A stretch of 64,000 nt of DNA from Streptomyces sp. STR69. GTDB taxonomy: Bacteria > Actinomycetota > Actinomycetes > Streptomycetales > Streptomycetaceae. The notes beneath the pieces were generated by a model, which worked only from the letters and a program-made list of their open reading frames with translations, ran no database searches and was not told where the DNA came from. Location of the stretch: contig NZ_JALJRY010000025.1 of assembly GCF_024519455.1 (NCBI RefSeq), positions 62,001 to 126,000 of the forward strand, written 5' to 3'. Positions 48,957 through 56,700 of the stretch are shown in pieces (the stretch's first letter is position 1; each line of letters opens with the position of its first letter). Both the position numbers and the translations under genes were made by a program.

Positions 48957-50272
48957 GCGAGTTCCTTTCCGCGGGTCTCCGGCAGTCCCAGGAGCGCCAG
49001 CGCCGCGATGCCGTAACCGATGGCCCCGAAGACGAGCGCTCCGCCCACACCCCAACTGTCGGCCAGGAAGCCCACCAGGGTCGGGAAGACGGCGCCGACC
49101 GCGCGGCCGGTGTTGTACGTGAAGCCCTGTCCCGTGCCGCGCAGCGCGGTCGGGTACAGCTCGCTGAGATACGAGCCGAAGCCGCTGAAGATCGCCGACA
49201 TGCAGAACCCGAGCGGGAAACCGAGCACCAGGAGAAGGGTGTTGGCGCCGTTGGGGATGTGCGTGTACACGAGGATGCAGATCGCCGAGAGCAGGGCGAA
49301 GAGCCAGATGTTGCGTTTGCGGCCGAGTACGTCGGTGAGGTAGCCGCCGGTCAGGTAGCCCAGGAAGGCGCCGGAGATCAGGAAGGTCAGATAGCCGCCG
49401 GTGCCGACGACGGACAGGCCGCGCTCCGTCTTGAGGTAGGTCGGCACCCAGGTGGCGAGGGTGTAGTAGCCGCCCTGGACGCCGGTCGAGAGCAGGCCCG
49501 CGAAGACCGTCGTCCGCAGCAGGCCCGGGGCCTCGGCCGTGCCCGGCTTGAAGATCGCCGCGAACGAACCCTTCTGGGCGTTCTGTTCGCGCACGGCCGT
49601 CGCCTCCGGGGCGTCGTGCACCCGGCGCCGCACCCAGAGCACCAGCAGCGCGGGCAGCGCGCCGGTCCAGAACATCACCCGCCAGGCCAGGTCGTCGCCG
49701 AGGAACGAGAACACCAGCGTGTAGACGACCGCGGCCAGCGCCCAGCCCACCGCCCAGGAGCTCTGGACCGCGCCGAGCGTACGACCGCGGTGCTTGGCGC
49801 TCGCGTACTCGGCGACCAGGATCGCGCCGACCGCCCACTCGCCGCCGAAACCGAGGCCCTGGAGGGCGCGGAACACCAGCAGGGTCTCGTAGTTGGGCGC
49901 GAAGCCGCAGGCCACCGTGAAGACGGCGTAGGTGATCACTGTGATCATCAGGGCCTTGACGCGGCCGACCCGGTCGGCGAAGACGCCCGCCACGGCGCCC
50001 CCGACCGCCGAGACGACCAGCGTGACCGTGGTGAACAGGCCGGTCTGGCCACTGTCCAGGCCGAAGTACGCGGCCAGCGCGACCATGCTCAGCGGCAGCG
50101 TGAAGTAGTCGTAGGAGTCCAGCGCGTAGCCGCCGAAGGCGCCGGCGAAGGCCCGGCGGCCGTTCGGACCGAGCGCACGGAACCAGGCCAACGCACCGTC
50201 GTCGGCGGTCAGTTCGTCCGTGTCGGGTTGCGTTCCGGTGTTCAGGGCCTGAGGTGGAGGGGTCGTGCTCAT
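48953..50272 (-). CDS. MFS transporter (sialate/aromatic-acid:H+ symporter-like)
   Basis: A 439-residue protein with about 12 transmembrane helices. The sequence FAGAFGGYALDSYDYFTLPLSM at helix 1, GVFADRVGRVKALM after helix 2, RALQGLGFGGEWAVGAILVAEY in helix 4 and FGSYLSELYPTALRGTGQGF in the second half fit the SHS/AAHS-type symporters of small carboxylates. Being first in the 5-oxoproline operon, it probably imports 5-oxoproline or a related acid. ATG 50272 has GAGG 5 nt upstream. Confidence 0.88.
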   Translation of the reverse strand: MSTTPPPQALNTGTQPDTDELTADDGALAWFRALGPNGRRAFAGAFGGYALDSYDYFTLPLSMVALAAYFGLDSGQTGLFTTVTLVVSAVGGAVAGVFADRVGRVKALMITVITYAVFTVACGFAPNYETLLVFRALQGLGFGGEWAVGAILVAEYASAKHRGRTLGAVQSSWAVGWALAAVVYTLVFSFLGDDLAWRVMFWTGALPALLVLWVRRRVHDAPEATAVREQNAQKGSFAAIFKPGTAEAPGLLRTTVFAGLLSTGVQGGYYTLATWVPTYLKTERGLSVVGTGGYLTFLISGAFLGYLTGGYLTDVLGRKRNIWLFALLSAICILVYTHIPNGANTLLLVLGFPLGFCMSAIFSGFGSYLSELYPTALRGTGQGFTYNTGRAVGAVFPTLVGFLADSWGVGGALVFGAIGYGIAALALLGLPETRGKELA

Positions 50273-50376
50273 GTGCACCTCGCAGAGGGAGGACGGAGGG
50301 TGCTGGGACTGAGCAGTGCCGTGCGGAAGCCGTCGGTGCCGGGGTGAGCGGATGGCGCCATGCCGAGTAATCTAGA

Positions 50377-50393
50377 GGATCGTTGAACGATCC
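50377..50393. promoter_or_regulatory. GntR operator, GGATCGTT-G-AACGATCC
   Basis: A perfect 17-bp palindrome (8-bp arms, single central base) in the 170-bp gap between the MFS/pxp operon and the divergent GntR gene. Form and place suit a FadR/FCD-type GntR dimer controlling both directions. Confidence 0.75.
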
Positions 50394-50442
50394 CTCAATA
50401 CCCATGTTGTTTCGTTCTTGTATCTGCGGTTGAATTCCGGGC

Positions 50443-51150
50443 ATGGCAGAGCAGATGGCGGGACTGGCCGACGACCGCGCCCTTCTGGGCCGTACGAGCA
50501 CCGCGGAACGCGTCTCGGACATCCTCAGAAGCCGTATCGCCGAGGGCTATTTCCTGCCGGGCACCCGGCTCTCGGAGGAGAGCATCGGCGGCGCGCTCGG
50601 TGTGTCGCGCAACACACTCCGTGAGGCGTTCCGGCTGCTCACCCATGAGCGTCTGCTCGTCCACGAGTTGAACCGGGGCGTCTTCGTCCGGGTCCTGAGC
50701 GTCGAGGACGTCCAGGACATCTATCGGACCCGCCGCCTCGTCGAGTGCGCCGTCGTCCGCGGCCTCGGCGAGCCGCCGTACGCCCTCGAACGGCTCGCCG
50801 CGGCCGTGACCGAGGGGCAGTTGGCGTCCGTCGAGGATGACTGGAAAGGAGTGGGTACGGCCAATATCCACTTCCACCGGGAACTGGTCGGCCTCGCCGG
50901 CAGCGCCCGTACCGACGAGCTGATGCGCAGCGTCTTCGCCGAACTCCGGCTCGCCTTCCACCTCGTGGACGACCCGAAGGCGCTCCACGAGCCGTACCTC
51001 CAGCGCAACCGCCTGATCCTCCAGGCACTTCAGGCGGGCGACGCCGCCCAGGCCGAGGGACTGCTCGCGGTCTACCTCGACGACTCGCTCGAACGGGTCG
51101 TCGACGCCTACCGGCAGCGGGTCGGCGCGGACGGCACGGCCCTCGGCTGA
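50443..51150 (+). CDS. GntR family regulator, FCD (FadR-like) subfamily
   Basis: A 235-residue regulator. The N-terminal winged helix is ERVSDILRSRIAEGYFLPGTRLSEESIGGALGVSRNTLREAFRLLTHERLLVHELNRGVFV. The C-terminal FCD all-helical domain has NIHFHRELVGLAGSARTDELM and ALQAGDAAQAEGLLAVYL, with the His and Asp residues that bind a metal and acidic ligand. Most likely the 5-oxoproline- or glutamate-responsive regulator of the divergent operon through the palindrome at 50377-50393. Confidence 0.9.
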   Translation: MAEQMAGLADDRALLGRTSTAERVSDILRSRIAEGYFLPGTRLSEESIGGALGVSRNTLREAFRLLTHERLLVHELNRGVFVRVLSVEDVQDIYRTRRLVECAVVRGLGEPPYALERLAAAVTEGQLASVEDDWKGVGTANIHFHRELVGLAGSARTDELMRSVFAELRLAFHLVDDPKALHEPYLQRNRLILQALQAGDAAQAEGLLAVYLDDSLERVVDAYRQRVGADGTALG

Positions 51151-51237
51151 CGAGGGCACGGCGCCCGACGGACCGCCGCACACGGCTGTGGCGGTAGTCG
51201 CTTCTGCGTCGTTTGGGTCGTTGTCAGACCGAGGACC

Positions 51238-51243
51238 TAGTCT
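51238..51243 (+). promoter_or_regulatory. -10-like TAGTCT giving a leaderless condensin-operon transcript
   Basis: TAGTCT ends 7 bp before the GTG at 51251, the distance expected if transcription begins at the start codon. TTGGGT at 51213-51218 (19-bp spacer) is a poor -35. No good ribosome site precedes the GTG. Confidence 0.35.
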
Positions 51244-51250
51244 GTGCAGC

Positions 51251-52777
51251 GTGACTTCGCCTGCATCGACGGACAGCGTTCCGCCCCAGTTCAGCGCGGG
51301 GCCGCGCCCCGCTCCGGGCCCGGCCGCCGACGAGGGACTGGCGCGGCGACTGCGCGCGCTCGCCTGCACCGCGCCGCTGCACGACCTCGACGTGCGCAAG
51401 GCCAACCTGGCGGGCGAGTACTCGGTGTACGGCATGGCGGAGGTGGCCCTCGCCGCCATCGACCTGGTCACCCTGAACATGGACTTCGACACCGGCGCCG
51501 ACCACGACCAGATAGTGGCCAGGCTCATCCCGCGCATCGCCGCCCAGGCCCCGCAGCGCCCCGTCCCCGAGCACGAGCGCGTGGCCCGCTGGGTCCTGGA
51601 GAACCTGATCAACGTCGGCAGCGTCGACCGCGGCTTCCGCACGGTGTACGGCACGTTCGCCCAGGACGGCACCTATGTGCGCCGCGACTACGACTTCAAG
51701 CTCATCGAAGAGGTCCCCGGCTACGGAGGCGGCGTCTACCTCCGTACGACGGACGAGGCCGTCAACGTCCTCGTGGGCGCCCTCGACACCGACGTCACCA
51801 GCGCGCAGATCGCCGCCGAGGTCAAGCTGGAGGTGCTGATCAGCCGCGGCCGGCTCGCCGACGCGCAACTGGCCGCCGAGCAGGCCCGCTACCGGACCGT
51901 GCAGTACTCGGAGACCCTGCGCCGCGCCCTGGACGCCACCCGGCGCAACGTCCGCGCGGTGGACTGGCTCAACGCCGTGCCCGACATGATCGCCGAGGCC
52001 CTCGACCACGTGGCCGACCGCTACCGCCACGAGAACGCGATCCTCACCAACATCCGCAAGGCCCGCGACGAGTCCGAGGACCCCGAACAGAAGCGCCGCG
52101 CCGCCGAGTTGGTCGACATCGTCAAGGACTGCATCCGACGGCACACACAACTCCAGTCGCGCCTCCTGGAGGCCGGGCCGCTGTTCCGCGCCGAGCAGGA
52201 CCGGCAGGCCTTCGCCACGCCCATGACGACATCGGGGATAGACCTCTACGGACATCTCGTCTCGCCCGTGCTGCCGCTGCCCCTGGAGCAGGCGATCCGG
52301 GTCACGGACGCGTTCTTCGCACGCGGGACGGGGCTGCGTACGCCGGTGTCCGTCCGGGTGGGCGACCTCGTCGAGATACTGCTGACGCCGCCTCAGGAGC
52401 GGGAGCACCTCGGTGCGGAGATGCCGGAGCCGGATCTCATCGCCACGCCGGACGACAGCCGCTTCAGCGAGGAGCAGCTGGCGGCAGCCATGGAGTTGCT
52501 CGATCTGCCGGCGGACGCGCCTCGGAGGTTGTCGGGACTGCTGGCGGACGCGCGGCGCCAGGATCCCGAACTGCCGTATCTGGTCGCCCTGTTGGCCGTG
52601 CACGCGGCCAGTCCGCCGGTCGGTACCGCGTATCGGCAGGGGGAGCCGAAGCTGTTGTTCGCCGTGGACGACGGGGTCGAGCTGGACGATCCCGAGTTCG
52701 GTGGGGCCGATCTGATCGTGGGGATGGCCCTGTTGGACGCGGCGGGGATGGCGGCAGGCAGGACGGAGGCGGCGTAA
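51251..52777 (+). CDS. kleisin-like subunit of an Mks/Wadjet-type condensin (MksF/JetA-like)
   Basis: A 508-residue mainly helical protein, first gene of a three-gene SMC operon. The N-terminal part (LDVRKANLAGEYSVYGMAEVALAAIDLVTLNMDF) looks like a dimerising winged-helix domain; residues about 100-160 cover ARWVLENLINVGSVDRGFRTVYG; the middle (about 190-310) is a coiled-coil region with HENAILTNIRKARDESEDPEQKRRAAELVD; a helical C-terminal domain follows. This layout and the position before KITE and SMC genes match MukF, MksF and JetA. I infer the role from gene order and length; sequence identity to those families is not obvious by eye. Confidence 0.65.
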   Translation: MTSPASTDSVPPQFSAGPRPAPGPAADEGLARRLRALACTAPLHDLDVRKANLAGEYSVYGMAEVALAAIDLVTLNMDFDTGADHDQIVARLIPRIAAQAPQRPVPEHERVARWVLENLINVGSVDRGFRTVYGTFAQDGTYVRRDYDFKLIEEVPGYGGGVYLRTTDEAVNVLVGALDTDVTSAQIAAEVKLEVLISRGRLADAQLAAEQARYRTVQYSETLRRALDATRRNVRAVDWLNAVPDMIAEALDHVADRYRHENAILTNIRKARDESEDPEQKRRAAELVDIVKDCIRRHTQLQSRLLEAGPLFRAEQDRQAFATPMTTSGIDLYGHLVSPVLPLPLEQAIRVTDAFFARGTGLRTPVSVRVGDLVEILLTPPQEREHLGAEMPEPDLIATPDDSRFSEEQLAAAMELLDLPADAPRRLSGLLADARRQDPELPYLVALLAVHAASPPVGTAYRQGEPKLLFAVDDGVELDDPEFGGADLIVGMALLDAAGMAAGRTEAA

Positions 52778-52780
52778 GGA

Positions 52781-52843
52781 ATGAACGACCGGTACGTGAA
52801 CCACCGCTACATGAAGAACCTCAGCAAGGAGCCCCGACCGTGA
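52781..52843 (+). CDS. possible 20-residue ORF coupling the kleisin and KITE genes
   Basis: A 21-codon frame starts 3 bp after the kleisin stop, directly behind a TAAGGA box, and its TGA overlaps the KITE GTG start (GTGA). The peptide is basic and Asn/Tyr-rich, unlike its neighbours. It may only serve translational coupling, or be chance. Low confidence. Confidence 0.3.
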   Translation: MNDRYVNHRYMKNLSKEPRP

Positions 52844-53718
52844 GCGAGCACGTCGAATGGAGTGAGCCGGAGGCCGCCGCCGCGCCGGTGACCGCCGCCG
52901 TCACGCCCGCCGACGCCGCCGACGCGGCGCGGCTCGTCGCGTTCGGGCTGCAGCCCAAGCTGCAGCCCGCGCGGGACCAGGAGTACGCGGAACTGCTGCG
53001 CCGGTACCGGGAGGATCCGCCGTTCGCGCGGCTCGCCGACGCCGTGGCCGCCGGGCTCGGCCTGGTCGTCCTGGAGGTGTCCCCGCGCGCGGGGATGGCT
53101 GTGACCGCCGCCGAGGACTCGGTGTTCGCCGTCCGCATGGGCGACTACGCACGTCGTACCGCCGCCGACTCCGGGGACCGCTTCCTGCACGGGCTCGCGC
53201 ATCTCGCCGTCGCCGCTATGGCGTTTCCGCGCCCCGAGGACCTCGCCGACGACGGCTACATCGGGCGCGTCACGGTCAACGGCGTCGACGCCTTCGTACG
53301 ACAGGCCTGCCGGCGTCTGGAGGAGCGGGCCGACGAGCAGGGCATGAACACCGACCCGGCCACCGACGCGCCCGGCCTGGAGGCAGCCTGGCGGATCTGG
53401 GTCAGACGCAGCGCGACCGGAGCCACCAAGGACGCCCGCAGACTCGCCGGTTCGACCACCGGCATCGTCGGCAAGGCCGCCGCGTTCCTCACCGACTCCG
53501 GCTTCCTCCAGCGCACGGGCGACGACAACGGCGGCACGTACCGCACGACCGCCCGCTACCAGCTCCAGGTGCGTGACATGGCCGGCAGCGCCGCCATGGC
53601 CGAGCTGCTGGAGCTGGGCGTCGTCCCGGTCACCGACGGCACCGCGAGCCTGCTGCCCGCCGAGGACACCGAGGACCTGGAGCTGGTGGCCGACGCCGGG
53701 CTGCCGTTCCACTCCTGA
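52840..53718 (+). CDS. KITE-like subunit of the condensin-like complex (MksE/JetB-like)
   Basis: A 292-residue protein. After an Ala-rich start, residues about 30-110 and 180-270 look like two winged-helix units; the second reads TGIVGKAAAFLTDSGFLQRTGDDNGGTYRTTARYQLQVRDMAG, with a beta wing typical of KITE proteins such as MukE and MksE. It should bind the kleisin and DNA. AAGGAG lies 8 nt before the GTG. Middle gene of the operon, 62 bp after the kleisin gene and 66 bp before the SMC gene. Confidence 0.68.
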   Translation: MSEHVEWSEPEAAAAPVTAAVTPADAADAARLVAFGLQPKLQPARDQEYAELLRRYREDPPFARLADAVAAGLGLVVLEVSPRAGMAVTAAEDSVFAVRMGDYARRTAADSGDRFLHGLAHLAVAAMAFPRPEDLADDGYIGRVTVNGVDAFVRQACRRLEERADEQGMNTDPATDAPGLEAAWRIWVRRSATGATKDARRLAGSTTGIVGKAAAFLTDSGFLQRTGDDNGGTYRTTARYQLQVRDMAGSAAMAELLELGVVPVTDGTASLLPAEDTEDLELVADAGLPFHS

Positions 53719-53784
53719 CACCGAGCCCCCCAGAAGACCTACGAACCCCCCACACCTGCCGAAGACTTACGACGAGAGTCCGCC

Positions 53785-56700
53785 ATGTACGAGCTGTCCC
53801 GGGTCCGCCTCTACTCCATCGGGCCCGCCGGTGCGCGCTACGCCGACACCGTGCTTGACCTGCGAGGCGTGGGCAAGCCCGTGCCCGACCCCGCCCCCAC
53901 CCAGGCGGAGTTCTTCGAGGACGAGCCCGTCGGTCCGCCGCGCCGCCCCGCGCCCGCCGGTGTGCTCTTCCTGGAGAACGGCGGCGGCAAGTCCGTCCTG
54001 CTCAAGCTGATCTTCTCGGTGATGCTGCCGGGACACCGCAACACCCTGGGCGGCGCCAGCTCCGGAGTGCTGCGCAAGTTCCTCCTCGCGGACGACTGCG
54101 GCCATGTCGCCCTGGAGTGGCAGCACACGCTGACCGGCGAGTGCGTGGTCGTCGGCAAGGTCAGCGAGTGGCGGGGGCGCCAAGTCTCCAACGACCCGCG
54201 GAAGTTCGCCGAGGCCTGGTACTCGTTCCGCCCGGGACCCGGGCTGAGCCTGGACAACCTCCCTGTCGCCGAGGCCACTTCCGTACGGCCGCCCGTCGAG
54301 GGCGCGTCCGGCGCGCAGGGCCGTCGACGCACCATGAAGGGGTTCCGGGACGCCATCACCGAGTCGGGCAAGGCGTATCCCCACCTCGAAGTCCACTGGG
54401 AGGAGATCCACGACCGGTGGATCGAGCACCTGGGCGACCTGGGCCTCGACCCCGAACTCTTCCGCTACCAGCGGGAGATGAACGCCGACGAGGGCGAGGC
54501 CGCCGGCCTCTTCGCGGTCAAGAAGGACTCCGACTTCACCGACCTGCTGCTGCGCGCGGTCACCGACACCCGGGACACCGACGGGCTCGCCGACCTGGTC
54601 GGCGGCTTCGGCAACAAGCTGGGGCGACGCGCCGAGCTGATCGCCGAACGGGACTTCACGGCGGGGTCCGTGGACCTGCTCGGCCGGATCGTCGAGGCCG
54701 CCGAGGGACGGGCACGCGCGCGTGACATCCACGCAGGCGCCGAGCGCCGCACACGCACCCTGGCCCGCCGGTTGTCCGCGCGGGGCGCGCAGGAGCGGGT
54801 CAGGGCCGCCGACCTCGCCCAGCGCGTCACCGCCGCCGCATACGCCGTCACGCACTCCGAGGGGGCGCGCGAGCGCAGCGCGCTGATCGCCGCCGAACTG
54901 GCCTACCGGCACGCCTCGTTGGCGCTCGCCACCACGGAGAAGTCCGCCGCCGCGCAGAAGCGCGAACTCGCCGACGCGCGCACACTGCACTCCGCCTGGC
55001 AGGCCGCCGAGGCCGTCCTGCGCCACCGCGCCGCCGCCGACCGCTCCGCGCGCGTGGCCGTCGCCATCCGCGAGGCCGAGCGGGACGCCGCACCCGCGCT
55101 CGCCGCCCGCGCCAAGGCCGCCGTCGACCTCGTGCGGGCCCTGCACGAGGCCGCGGAGAGCGCCGAGAACCTCGCCAACGAGGGCGAGGAGCGCTCCGGC
55201 GCCCTTCAGGAGGTCGGTGAGTCCTCCCACCGGGACGCGACCTCCGCCGCCACCGAGGCACAGCGCGCCCGCAGCGAGATCGGGCATCTGCGCCAGCGTC
55301 TGTCCGAGGTCGAGCAGGAGACCGCCGAGGCGGTACGCGCGGGCTGGCTCGACGACAGCGCACCCGACGCCGACCCGGCCCGCGCGGCCCTGGCGGCGAG
55401 CGACGCCGAGAAGACGGCCGTGGCCGCCTGGGACACCGCGCGCGAGGCATCGCGGCGTGCGTCCGAGCACGCGCGCGAAACGGCTTCCGCCGAGTCCCGC
55501 GCGGAGTTGACGGCGGCCCGCGCGTCCGACGCGGCGACCGCCGCCGAGCGGACCTACGACGCGGAACGGCGCCTCGCCGAGGGACTGGCGGGGGAGGAGC
55601 GGCTGGCGGAGCTGCTGAGCCTGCCGGGCGCCGGTGGTACCGGTGGTGTGCCGGTGCCGCGTGGCGCCAACGAGGTTGCGGCGAGCGGCAGTTCTGCCGC
55701 CGACACCGCCTCCGTCACCCACTCCGGCACCACCAGGCCCAGCCGCCCGCTCGCCGAAGGCCCCCTCACCCCCGAGGAACTCGACCGCTTCGCCGACGAG
55801 TTGCGCGAACTGCTCGACGACGGGGTCGCCTCCAGCGAGCGACAGCTCTTCGACCTGCGTACCGCCGCCGCCGACGACTCCCGGATCCTCGGGGCGCTCG
55901 GAGACGGCGGACTGCTGCCGCCCGGCCCGGACGTGCTGGCCACCGTCGAGTACCTGGGCGAGCACGGCATCCCGGCCCTGCCCGGCTGGCGTTACCTCGC
56001 GCAGGCCGTCGATCCCGTCGACCACGCGCGCGTGCTGGCCGCCCGGCCCGAGCTGGTCGACGGTGTGATCATCACCGACCCGGCCACGCACGCGCGTGCC
56101 CGCGAGGCGCTCAGCGAGGCGGCTCTGCTGCCCCGCTCCGCCGTGGCGGTCGGTACGGCCGCCGCCCTGCTGGCCCCGACTCCGGCGCCCGACGCGGGGG
56201 ACAGCGACGTCTTCCTCGTACCGCCGAACCCGGCCATGCACGACGAACACGCCGCCGACGAGGAGCGGCAGGCACTGCGCGCCCGGGCCACCGAGCGGGA
56301 CGAGGAGATCCGCACGCTCGCCGCACGGCTCGGCAAGGACCGGGAACTGGCGGCGCGGCTCGCCTCCTGGCGAACCGGCTGTCCGAGCGGGCGGCTGGTC
56401 GAGCTGGCGCGGTCCGCGCAGGACACGCGCGCGTTCGCCGAGGAGGCCGAGGCCGAGCTCGCCGAGGCGCGGACCGTGCGGGCCGAGGCGGACGAAGCCG
56501 CCGCCGAGGCCGCCCAGGCGCGCGACGAGCGGCAGGAGACCGCACAGAAGGCCCGGCGTGCCGCCGACGCCCTCGCAGGACTCGCCTTCCGGCTGCGGGA
56601 GCGTGCCGGCTGGCAGGTCAAGCTGCGCGAACTCGCCGACGAGGCAACCGAGTCGGAGGCCCGCGCGCAGTCCTGCCTGGAGCGTGCCCGCGCAGCCGAC

